A DNA stretch of 64,000 nt from Ostrinia nubilalis (lineage: Eukaryota; Arthropoda; Insecta; Lepidoptera; Crambidae). The stretch covers positions 12,212,501-12,276,500 of the forward strand of contig NC_087090.1 of assembly GCF_963855985.1 (NCBI RefSeq). Direction: 5' to 3'. Every line of letters starts with the position of its first letter. Position 1 is the stretch's first letter. A program made the translations under genes and the position numbers. This document shows, in pieces, positions 49,701 through 57,200 of this stretch. The notes beneath the pieces were generated by a model. It did no database searches. It was given only the letters and a program-made list of their open reading frames with translations, and was not told where the DNA came from.

Positions 49701-49718
49701 TGTCGTTATACTCACCAT
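28654..49718 (-). CDS. Dipeptidyl peptidase 4-like serine peptidase, copy A (13 exons, 743 aa)
   Basis: Prolyl-oligopeptidase family S9B, similar to arthropod DPP4 (venom DPP4-like) proteins: it removes N-terminal X-Pro or X-Ala dipeptides. Thirteen exons join without frame errors to 743 residues, close to vertebrate DPP4 (766). Seen: signal-peptide-like start (hydrophobic VQFLLMAAILCC), eight-bladed-propeller-type region, substrate Arg R115 (VYRYS), double-Glu motif E194-E195 (WIYEEEVF), oxyanion Tyr in RVYAGP, nucleophile S611 in GWSYGG, SWLYYDSIYTERYM, D688 in HGTGDDNVH and H720 in YTDENHS. All catalytic residues are present, so it is probably active and extracellular. The signal peptide ends early and the anchor is short, suggesting secretion rather than type II membrane attachment. 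Copy B at 54-62 kb is its tandem paralog. The first exon is inferred; the other twelve are secure. Confidence 0.92.
28985..29340 (-). mobile_element. LINE ORF2 C-terminus and 3' UTR (RNase H / zinc-finger tail)
   Basis: Minus-strand translation from 29340 reads WLAACAVTRILTGHCKLNKH, then CRFCHTEEETAMHVLCSC, the post-RNase-H CCHC tail typical of lepidopteran R1/Jockey-type LINEs. It stops at 29065. The remaining 80 bp (GGGCTGCCACAATAGATC and onward) is its 3' UTR. It is inserted in the last intron of DPP4-like A. Confidence 0.8.
29757..29871 (+). mobile_element. RTE-like LINE 3' tail
   Basis: AGGCGCTAGACGCAAACCGG then a frame reading AMWKSLGEAY, followed by the frameshifted CAGTCGACGTCCTGTGGCTGA and an ATGATAATGATGATAAT microsatellite. 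This is how RTE-clade copies end in Lepidoptera. Only the last 115 bp are present. Confidence 0.6.
30854..31059 (-). CDS. DPP4-like A exon 12 (catalytic Asp)
   Basis: Acceptor CTCCAG|AC, donor CAAATG|GTGAG. It encodes DSIYTERYMDIP and HGTGDDNVHYQHS, with catalytic D688 and the substrate-binding Asn690. Confidence 0.95.
32145..32305 (-). CDS. DPP4-like A exon 11 (catalytic Ser)
   Basis: 161 bp, acceptor CTTTAG|G, donor TATG|GTGAG. It encodes IDPKRIGVWGWSYGGFVTTM with nucleophile S611, and VAPVTSWLYY. Confidence 0.95.
32844..32994 (-). CDS. DPP4-like A exon 10
   Basis: Acceptor TTGCAG|AA, donor ATTAG|GTATGC. It encodes FIVASIDVRGSGVMGVEAMH and the conserved LGTVEVTD. The family DGRGSGYQG is changed to DVRGSGVMG. 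Confidence 0.93.
33336..33561 (-). CDS. DPP4-like A exon 9 (oxyanion Tyr)
   Basis: Acceptor TTTTAG|GGT, donor TTAG|GTGAG. It links propeller to hydrolase domain and encodes PMILRVYAGPG, whose Tyr corresponds to human Tyr547. Confidence 0.93.
33638..34282 (-). CDS. DPP4-like A exon 8 (645 bp, fused relative to copy B)
   Basis: Acceptor TGTCAG|GCA, donor TGCAAT|GTAAGT. It encodes AGRVNPKVGLRVVKLDDPTI through the end of the propeller. Copy B covers the same span with three exons and two short introns. Confidence 0.93.
34443..34612 (-). CDS. DPP4-like A exon 7 (double-Glu motif)
   Basis: 170 bp, acceptor TTTGCAG|AG, donor CCGAAG|GTTAGT. It opens with E-E-V-F (E194-E195) and ends ELVEFKYPK. It is identical in length and phases to the copy B exon at 61723-61892. 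Confidence 0.93.
35922..36112 (-). CDS. DPP4-like A exon 6
   Basis: Acceptor TTCTTAG|AT, donor GAAG|GTATAC. It encodes KSIYKIGQGPLQVAIWSSNG through FGATDWIYE. The last base starts the second Glu of the catalytic double-Glu motif. Confidence 0.92.
37353..37405 (-). CDS. DPP4-like A exon 5 (substrate Arg)
   Basis: Acceptor TTTCAG|GTA, donor AATAA|GTGAGT. It encodes VYRYSSIADYSVYDLEN. R115 corresponds to human DPP4 Arg125. It is separated from exon 4 by a 6.4-kb repeat-filled intron. Confidence 0.9.
38262..38410. repeat. Diverged CGTATTCACAAACGATxCTTGCTTAAG repeat
   Basis: The left end (CGCGTATTCACAAACGATAC, TTGCTTAAG) matches the MITE family best preserved at 56429-56591. The remainder has diverged or been replaced by GC-richer sequence (CTGCGCGCGCAATACTTCGC). 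Confidence 0.5.
39189..40045. repeat. Tandem array, four copies of a 176-178-bp unit
   Basis: AAATCCGTTGA begins at 39200, 39592, 39768 and 39946. The spacing is 176 and 178 bp, and 392 bp for the first pair, which becomes 176 after removing a 216-bp insertion and its duplication. Each unit runs through CATCTGCCAT, TTTTGGCTA, CTTAGACCTTTAGCTACAGA and TTACGCATGGTGGAGGAAGG. The fourth unit is truncated. It lies in intron 4 of DPP4-like A. Confidence 0.9.
39331..39554. mobile_element. hAT MITE with 8-bp target duplication
   Basis: The 208-bp element (39339-39546) starts CAGTGGTTCTTAACC and ends GGTTAAGAACCACTG, perfect 15-bp TIRs of a widespread hAT family. It is flanked by CTCTAGAG on both sides (39331-39338 and 39547-39554). 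It interrupts unit 1 of the tandem array. No transposase coding. Confidence 0.95.
40745..40870. repeat. MITE copy (CGCCCGTATTC family), left end lost
   Basis: It shares TTAAGTGAAGCAG, AATCGAACGCACAGCGTT, CCTGTGCGTCCAAGCGCACT and the right end TAGTAATGTTTGTGAATACG with the copy at 56429-56591. The left TIR is replaced by other sequence. Confidence 0.75.
41537..43373. mobile_element. 1.84-kb foldback transposon with about 570-bp inverted arms
   Basis: The termini are CAGGGTGTCCCGTAATGTAA and its reverse complement, each bordered by TATATA. Arms of roughly 550-575 bp (41537-42110 and 42830-43373) match with few differences. The middle (42111-42829) holds a short hairpin at 42069-42112, two patches of GGTTACGGATA-like repeats (42238-42340, 42650-42760) and a nested inverted repeat (42554-42648). 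There is no transposase; ORFs here are fragments of arms. Confidence 0.88.
42238..42760. repeat. Degenerate GGTTACGGATA repeats around a nested palindrome
   Basis: TTTCGGTTACGGTTACGGATAT-type blocks are present on both sides of an inverted repeat in which GACCGCAAACTGCAAAACTA is mirrored by a CTGCAG...TTTTGCAGTTTGG block. They differ from the insect telomere repeat TTAGG. They form the core of the foldback element. Confidence 0.7.
43792..43869 (-). CDS. DPP4-like A exon 4
   Basis: 78 bp in phase 0: acceptor TTTCAG|TAC, donor ACGAAG|GTAAGC. It encodes YNLNEYVLSSFSENGKFVLL, matching the S-x-DG-x-F-hhh propeller strand of DPP4. Confidence 0.9.
44816..44910 (-). CDS. DPP4-like A exon 3
   Basis: Acceptor TTACAG|AC, donor GAATTG|GTGAGT. 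It encodes DSEYIRREPGVGMLKFNALS and QTITTILTESEL. The split Asp codon joins exon 2. Confidence 0.9.
45257..45416 (-). CDS. DPP4-like A exon 2
   Basis: Acceptor TTTTAG|GAG, donor TTTCAG|GTTGG. It encodes the hydrophobic signal segment and the start of the mature protein (KAFTLEEVVPLRDFYPDRLS, then VQWIS), the conserved DPP4 N-terminal block. Confidence 0.88.
46118..46306 (+). mobile_element. CR1/Jockey-like LINE ORF2 C-terminus
   Basis: An open frame of 63 codons reads FVPSWTNAKIMLARTKRFDD, then RTARDWNLLPAAVFPEDY and ends RHLHGRYVPS-stop. This is the conserved W-N-x-LP-x-x-V end of non-LTR retrotransposon ORF2. The 3' UTR continues to about 46370. The frame is intact, so it is younger than the relative at 558-780. 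Confidence 0.8.
48071..48097 (-). repeat. tRNA T-arm-like SINE fragment
   Basis: Minus strand GTGGGTTCGATTCCCGCC contains a perfect B-box-like T arm, but no D arm or acceptor stem surrounds it. It is a tRNA-derived repeat remnant, not a gene. Confidence 0.45.
49716..49718 (-). CDS. DPP4-like A exon 1, coding part: start codon only
   Basis: GATATG|GTGAGTATAA provides ATG immediately before a consensus donor. Joined to the exon at 45416, which opens in phase 0, it yields M-EARSVQFLLMAAILCC, a good signal peptide. An alternative is that translation starts at the internal Met (45389-45387). Confidence 0.5.
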
Positions 49719-49880
49719 ATCACGTGACCGCACTAATATTCACTCACAGGACGCGAGGTTGAGTCCTCCTCAATGAAATCTAAGTGGTCCAATCAGATCG
49801 CATCACACTGGCACTGAGCTGCGCACAAGCAATCGCGGAGCCGCGCGGTCACCGACTGCGCCGTGCACCGCACCGCTCCT
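49719..49880 (-). promoter_or_regulatory. Putative 5' UTR / promoter region of DPP4-like A
   Basis: GC-richer than its surroundings (GCGCGCGGTC, GTGCGCAGC words at 49800-49880) and directly upstream of the proposed start codon. A second possible donor (TCCT|GTGAGTG, 49747) lies here too. No TATA box or initiator was identified with confidence. Confidence 0.3.
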
Positions 49881-51036
49881 AGTAATCCCCTAAACTTGTC
49901 AGTAAATTAAGAATTAAAAACACTTGGAGGCATTAAGTAAGTACCTTCACATGGTAATTTGGTAATGAAAATCACCTCTCAGCGGGTCGTTAAACTCCTG
50001 TTTCCTTAACACAGTAACGCACTTAAGAAGTTAACTGTTTCATTTAACTTTCTACATTTGAAATATTCAGTAAGTAGTTAGTTAACTGTTGTACTATCTG
50101 TGTAAATAATAGTTACTGGCATCACCTTCAAATCGTGATAAAATAACGAGGGGTCCTAGCAACGTCCAATGTCAACTGCTGATCTTTGTGTGGGCTAAAT
50201 AGGACTAGGACACATGAGTAACATTACATTACTTCCTTCCTTATTTGTATTCAATTGATTCTTCAGCTCAGCAGTCTATAAGATACAGGAACTAGAACAA
50301 ATGTGCGTATCTACGAGCCTATTAAATTCATGCTCTTTCATCTAACACGGAAGTAGCGGGGGAATGGTAACATTCACCATTGTAAGATCAGTTTAGTAAG
50401 CGCCTATTCATGTCCCACTAACAGACAAAGGCCTTCGTCATGTTATGGGAAATTACCTTACGCATTCGTACAATATGGCTGTAGGGTCATTGACTACAAA
50501 CTTATCGTAATTGGCGGAACTAAATATTTTTTTACTTAAAGGCGCTACGATAGAAGTGCTGCGCGATGACAGACAAGATAACGCGTAATAAAAAATCTTC
50601 AAACTTTTCCGTGTATAGCCATTGTATTTTTATTTTATCGGCTTCTAATAAACCAAACAAAAAACACGCAAAAATCAGCGTGTGCGCACGACGCAGCCTC
50701 CGCTGCGATTGTTGTGACGTAACTATTGCTGACCGCGATTGTCGTGTATGGATTATGTGAGCTCTTATACAAGATCCTTTCCAACGATTGCAGTAAATAA
50801 CCCAGATGACTGATGCACCGTGACGTCACCACGCCAGGTCAATGTCCAAGACGGTATAGTGACCTCCCAATAGTTGTGAACTGTTAAGTTCCTACTTGAT
50901 ACCTAAATTGGATAAACGGGATACTTATGAAATCTCCGCAACTACTAATAGTAAACAGACAGGGAGGAAAACGTGTTAGTTACGTCTTATCTATTTCAAA
51001 ACAATGCGAGGTTCCAAATTGGAACCAAATTTTTAA

Positions 51037-51270
51037 GACCACCGGTCTATAAATCCGTGACGCGAGGTCTGTAAGGTAGAGGTCCCAGGTTCAATAAAAT
51101 TGTAATTGGGATAAAAAAATACCCTTGGACCCACCAGGGGGACATGTTGGGGGGACCACGAGTAAAAGAGGATTTTTTCAGACCACCTGTCTTAGACCCG
51201 TGACGCCAGGTCTGTGACTGTGAGGTAGAGGTCCCAGGTTCAATAAAATTCCAATTGGGGGTAAAATATA
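51037..51270. repeat. Tandem duplication, two units of about 133 bp
   Basis: AGACCACCxGTCT, CCGTGACGC(G/C)AGGTCTGT and GAGGTAGAGGTCCCAGGTTC (or AAGGTAGAGG...) followed by AATAAAATT occur twice in the same order, with small indels. No coding content. Confidence 0.75.
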
Positions 51271-52266
51271 TGCTTGGTTTAGTTGCTGTTAGAGCTTATT
51301 CTAAATCCGCCTGGCGCTATCACCGTCTTACCTAAAACTATCGTCATAACAGCAATAAGCAACAATGCGAACAGCATTATTGTGCTTTAGTAGTTGGAGG
51401 AAAGATAGATAATTCCTTTGAGTTTGGGTTGTGGATTCCGGATGAAGCTCGCTTCCACCTTAGGCCTGTCCACTACACATCGGGTTAGATGTAGGCCAAG
51501 AGCTTCTCCGTTGTGTGATAAAAAAAATTGCCCGCGGCTCGCGTGAATTAAATTGCATAAACATAAAATCGCGTAAAGTGTAAATTGTCAGATTACTTCA
51601 TACACACCACAAACATCTTATCGCATAAAATTGGGGATAAAGACGTTACTACTATAATTACTAAAACATTGTCCACGCCAAAAACAACAACTTACTATAC
51701 GCTCGTAAGGTGAACCAGGAAATAATCGTGTGTCGATAGAAATAAATAAGTTACTAGAACTGTGCTAATGCATTTACTATCTTCCTCCACGTGTCACTCA
51801 CGCTTTTATTAGCATACTTAATTAGGTGGCTGCAATAAAACTGACTTAATTTTACTGTCGTGAATTAATAGTCTGAGATTACCTGATTTTGTCATTAAAG
51901 GGTTAATTTCTGCGGTGCACGGTGTGGTCGATTCCATTCCCACGTTATTGAAGAACCGAGGAACTTTTTATAAGATACGAGGTAACCTAAGTGCTTTTTA
52001 CTATTAATTATTAAACATAATTTATTGTGTTTAGTACTTATCTCTCACAATACAAAACAGCATCTTACTCAACAGGCTTCACAAATCTCACGCAACAATA
52101 TGTCGTGATATGCTAGATCTAAATAGTGGTATCACGATACTCTATTTTTGTTAAGTTGCAACATGCGATGTTAATTTTGGAAGCTAAGGTGCTATAGGTC
52201 ACGAGATGGAGCGTAATAAGGCAGTCTCTACGTTAAAAAATTACTACAACGTGTGATACAACACTT

Positions 52267-52452
52267 TTACCGCACGTATTCATAAACGATGCTTGCTTAA
52301 GTGAATCGAACGCATAGCGTTGAATAGAACTTTGTGGTTGGTTGGTGTGTCCAGTTAATGGTAGGGCGGCACTATTGGTGGTGTAAAAGGGATTAAAAAA
52401 TACCCTTTGCACCACCAGTGGTGCAGGCCGGTGGTGCAAAGGGTACAAAAGG
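52267..52452. repeat. MITE fragment interrupted by a GGTGGTGCA palindromic repeat
   Basis: 52267-52350 (CGTATTCATAAACGATGCTT, GTGAATCGAACGCATAGCGT, TTTGTGGTTGGTTGGTGTG) is the left part of the CGCCCGTATTC MITE family. It breaks off at 52350 into an imperfect palindrome (ATTGGTGGTG..., CACCACCAGTGGTGCAGG) whose arms carry CACCACC / GGTGGTG. Confidence 0.6.
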
Positions 52453-53493
52453 TGAAGTAATGTGATGAATATGGGCGTGTATGTACCTTTTTCCTATGCT
52501 GCGGATTTCTGTCCGCGTGCGTGTAAAATCACGCTGCTGATTGCACCAGGAACAAAGATTTTGTATTATGTGCCTGCCAGCCAATCCGCATTCCGCGTGC
52601 GTGTAGCTCGCGTAGTAGTAAAAACATGTATGAAATAATTAAATTCGGGCAGCCGCATGCTGATTTAAGGACGTCGCACATTTATCAAAGCGGAAAAGGA
52701 TCGTAACCGTATCAACTTGAGGCGGTCAGTATTATTTGTATGAAAATCCATACTGCAACGCAAACTTATCCACACCTTAATAAACGCCTCGCCTCGCGAT
52801 GACAGCGCACGAAAGGCGATGACAGCTCGCGTAAGGCGACACGGTGTTGAACCCTTTCCGAGTTGATAAGTCTGCTATGACCTTTAATCTTTAAAAGGCA
52901 CTAAGTATCTATCTATCTATCTACTGTCATACTTACTGGTGCAACAATTGAAAGTAGGCATTAGGCAAGTATCTAGCTAAATACTTACGATCATTGAGGT
53001 AACTACATTACATAATCTAATCTAAGACTTCTAAGAAAACTACACAAACAAGTTACTCGTGCTATAATGTCAAACCTGTCTATAAGTTTCCATTAAAATA
53101 ATGAATTAATGCATCGAACTATAACTCGTAGACTATGCCATAAACTTAAGTTGTTATTAATTCACACAAGCGTAAATAATATGCTTTCCTTCATAAAACA
53201 TAAACAAAAAATGGTTCCATGAACAATAGTGTTCTAAAAGATGCTCAAGCGCACAGCGTGGGCTCAATTGTGTATTGTATAACCGCGATCGTTGTCCCCG
53301 TTCACTTTCCCTCATCTGCAGTAGCCTTATTCTTAATATGGGCCCTAGATTAATTGCCCTACGTTAAAAATGAACAGTAACTTTTCTCATTTTGCATTAA
53401 TATTTTTGCAATGGAATATGCGAAAAAAATCAATTTTCAATGCTTTCATATTTACATCAATCAAACACTCACAAAATAAAGTTTGTAAAATAT

Positions 53494-53706
53494 ACTTACG
53501 AGCAAAAGTATGGAATCACGCCGTTGTGTTTGGTTTCGAGCCATCTTAAGAACTGAATGAATATGTATGTATCTGTAGAATCAATTTAAAGTATAAAACA
53601 TTACCTTTAAAATGGTATAATTTTTATTTATTTTCTATTAGTAATTTAGTTCTTACGATCGCTCGGAACAAGTAGGATGATTCCATACTTTTGCTCGCGA
53701 GTGTAG
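53494..53706. mobile_element. Tc1/mariner-like MITE
   Basis: CTTACGAGCAAAAGTATGGA at the left mirrors TCCATACTTTTGCTCGCGAG at the right, a TIR type widespread in Lepidoptera, with TA at the borders. The interior of about 160 bp has no transposase. Confidence 0.7.
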
Positions 53707-54149
53707 TAAAAATAATAATGAGTCTTGTGTAAATTGCTGCAATAACTTTGTTTACAAAAAACCGGTTTGTTTAGAACTAAGTAGGTACAACAAAGTAGTT
53801 GAAACTAGTTTTATAATTAAGAAGCTAATGTTATTACATTATTTATTATGAAATAAAACATTTAATTTATATAAAACGTTTTATTGGTGAATATAAAAAT
53901 AGTAACTTTACAATTACAAGATCGAAGTAACAATACCAAACATTATTTACTACAGATTGTTAGAAATATTGTTTTTCATTGAACTTTAGTATATTTATTT
54001 GCGATTCAACCGGCTTCGCGTAAGACCATCTAACTAACTGTTTCTACACCGAATGCAAACTATTATATTACATCTTATCAATAAAAGTACCAATTTACGT
54101 ATTTAATTTTGTGTATTTTAATTAAATTGTCTTTGGTGTTTACTCAAAA

Positions 54150-54257
54150 TTAAACCTTAGCTGCGGGCATACCTATGCACCTCTGGAAGTAACGGTTCAT
54201 GGTGTTGTAGCGATGCATGTTGACGCCCACCAAACTGTGGGCTTCGTCGGGGTAAGA
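54150..54257 (-). CDS. DPP4-like B terminal exon (catalytic His)
   Basis: Acceptor TTTGCAG|TCT. It encodes SYPDEAHSLVGVNMHRYNTM and ends GMPAAKV-stop (TAA 54150-54152). Confidence 0.93.
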   Translation of the reverse strand, partial: SYPDEAHSLVGVNMHRYNTMNRYFQRCIGMPAAKV

Positions 54258-57200
54258 CTGCAAAGAAATCATTATTATAGTATACCTACTTTTGAACTTA
54301 AATTGCACCTTATCACTTTGATTAATGCCCGCTTTCACCATCAATCCTTAATTTCTAAGTGACCCCTAGTAACACATAACAGGAATTTTATTTTCAAAGG
54401 GGTCACTTAAAAATTAGGTATTGTTGGTGAAAACGGGCATAGGTCTCTCACAGACCACAGACTTTTAGTCGGCCGATAGTTGGGGCCCGATTCTTATTTG
54501 TATGAAGAATCGGCCGATACCAATGTACGTACTTTCATACATGTCTATAATGATTAACAGCCCAACCAAACTATCGGCCAACGAAAAGTCTGTAGTTTGC
54601 AACTAGGCTTAAAGTGAGAAATAAAGAAAGTTGAAAAAAGATAAAAACTTCGAAATCTTCAAAAAATTCTCTACTAATATTCGAACCCGGACACACGCAT
54701 CTAGAGAACCGGATCGCAATATGCGCTACCGGTCGAGTTAACAAGATGAAATTGCTCTATAAAATATTTGGCCTTCGAAACTACAAATTATTATAAAACC
54801 GAGCGGCATTCTGTCCAGTTAACTGGTGCCAAAGATCAGGAAATGACATTTAGCAGGCCAGGTGTATAATTTTTACACAATGATAAATATTTTAAATCCT
54901 GATTTGGGACTCGTTATTTTATAAAACTTTATTATTAAAAAGTTTATTATTTTATAAAACTAGCTAATGGCGCCAACTATTTTGTGTATCAAGTCACGAA
55001 CTTAATTGACTATCAATTTTTCGATTTTAAAGAAAAAACTACCAGAAAATCTGATTTTACAACCGAGTATTTTCGATCGCTCACTATTTGGCGCAACTGG
55101 TATAAGCTCAAAATAAATAAGTATGGTAGCCCTTATTGTATACTAACTCTGCCTTAAATAGGCTAAAATTTTTTTTTTTTAATATTTCATAAAAAAAACT
55201 TACCATCTGTTCAAATGGAATTTCCAGCTCTTGCAGCGCTCTGTACAGCTTGACTGCGTTTTGATAATGCACATTGTCGTCAGCGTTCCCGTGCATGATG
55301 TAGAAGTCATGGCCGCGTAGCTTCTCGGCGAGGAGAGTGACGTCACCGGCTTGGTAGCCCGACAAGTTGTCTTCTTCGGTCGGCAGGCCCATGTAGCGCT
55401 CGGTATACATGGTATCTGTATGGTGCAATCATAATAATGGTACAGAACATTTCACAAAGTGCTACCTGGTCCGTTCGTTGCCTCATCTAGGGGACATAGG
55501 ACTTTAAGGCCCGGTTTCCAGCAGGAGCAGTGCGGAGACGATGGGTGCGGCGAAGCTGGCAGGCCATTTTCACCAAAGCGGAGCGGAGAAGAGCGGAGCG
55601 GTGCGGAGTCGAGAGGAGATGTGTGAGCTGTGCGTATTTGTCAGCTGTCAGTCTATTGCTATCTATGAAACACCGCACCTCTCCGCTCGTCTCCGCACCG
55701 CTACCGAACCGCGGCGCGCCGCCGCTGTCAAATTCTATAGAAAAACAAGTGAGCCCGACAATTCTCCACTCTTCTCCGCCGATCCATTTCCACCGAAGCG
55801 GAACGGAGTGGAGATGTACAAATAATGGAATCTGATTGGTTATTCAAAAAACTTGGGTCCGTGGCCGAGTCCCCCAGTATTCGACGCACCCGTGGTTGAA
55901 GCCCCCGATTTAAATGAATTTAATATCATATTTTTTTCGGCTTTTGCACTAAGTACAGTCAACGAAAACCATGCATGTTTGACGCTATTTAAAGTGATGT
56001 ATTTATTTTATTGTTAAAAATACTTAAAACTTTTATAATTAAAACTTTTATTTGTAGTTAGTTAAATGTAGAGAGAGTAGAGTTATTTTAAACTGATTGT
56101 TACAATTATTTTGATTAGGTAAAACGATTTACATGTTATTATAGGTAAATAAAACCTATGATAAAATATGATAGGTTAAAATAAAACCGATTATATTTTT
56201 AGGTATCACTATGGTAAAATAATATTAAACATTTATTTGTACGATCAGTATAAATATTTATTCGTTTATAAATATTTTTGTGACTGACTGTACATTTGAT
56301 TAAAAGTTGCTTCTATCTGACCAGGGGCGTCGACCACGGGGGCGTCGAACACAGGGGGACTCGGCCACGGACCCAAAAACTTCTCTGCATCGCTCCGCAT
56401 TGATCCGCCTTGGTGGAAAAAGGGCCTAACGCCCGTATTCATAAACGATGCTTGCTTAAGTGAAGCAGCAAATCGAACGCATAGTTTTCCGGTTTCCACC
56501 GTTGAATAGAACTTTGTGGTTGGTTCGTGTGTCAGCCTGTGCATCCACGCGCACTGTGAGACCTCATAGTAATGTTTGTGAATACGGGCGTAAGTCAGGT
56601 AAACTGCTATGATATTGGCTGACTTACTGTAGTACAACCAGGAGGTGACAGGCGCGCCTGAGACGCCACACTGGAACATATGCTCATCGTCGTGGAGAAG
56701 CGTCAGCAGCGTGGCGTAGCCTCCATAACTGTGGCCCCAGATGGCTACCCTCGAGGGGTCGATGAACTCGTACCTTTCCAGTACTTGCCTGGAAAATGTT
56801 ATGGTGTTAAAAAGGTAATATACCTGATAAAGTTTAGGGATGATAAAGATATAGGTATTATAGTACATAGACAATATGTTTTTAAGGCTTTTGAAATACT
56901 ACAGGCTTAGGGAATAACTGTAAGTTCTAGGGAGAGTAGATCAGTGCGTGAGGGAAGTGTTATTGTTACATCAAATGCTGCGAGCTTCAGACATACTTCA
57001 GTCAGACGTACAAAGTGTCTGAAATGTGTAACTGAGCGGTCATGATAATAACGTGACTATTCTGTTGAGGGTGGATTCGACCAAACAAGAGTAGATATTA
57101 ATCTCAGAATAAATCGTCAGTTTTGACAGATTTCCCATACTAAAACTGTCAATGTGCCAGTTATACCAGGAGTTATTCTCGGATAAAAGTTTGGTCAAAT

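Larger units (their letters stand above)
45417..49715 (-). other. Intron 1 of DPP4-like A
   Basis: 4.3 kb, with a LINE tail at 46118-46306 and a tRNA-like fragment at 48071-48097. Open frames at 46616-46825, 47205-47414 and 47693-47887 resemble nothing known. The intron assignment depends on the proposed first exon. Confidence 0.45.
49881..54149. other. Intergenic region between the two DPP4-like genes
   Basis: No coding exon recognised. It contains a direct duplication at 51037-51270, a repeat at 52267-52452, a Tc1-like MITE at 53494-53706 and a CTAT microsatellite near 52909. A lepidopteran repeat-like patch (GTGGATTCCGGATGAAGC ... GCCCGCGGCTCGCG) lies at 51430-51545. Two AATAAA signals on the minus strand (53999-53994 and 53885-53880), 150-270 bp past the copy B stop, could serve its polyadenylation. 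Confidence 0.5.

Noticed and set aside
49747..49752. Alternative donor TCCT|GTGAGTG upstream of the DPP4-like A start
   Set aside because: Using it would leave no ATG in frame before exon 2, and the base before GT is a poor match. The ATG|GTGAGT donor gives a better product, though the alternative cannot be excluded.
52909..52923. CTAT microsatellite as a repeat of interest
   Set aside because: Only about four units; ordinary simple repeat.
56266..56874. 202-residue minus-strand frame around the catalytic-Ser exon of copy B
   Set aside because: Only 56628-56788 is exon. The extensions read through the donor into MITE sequence and through the acceptor into the upstream intron.
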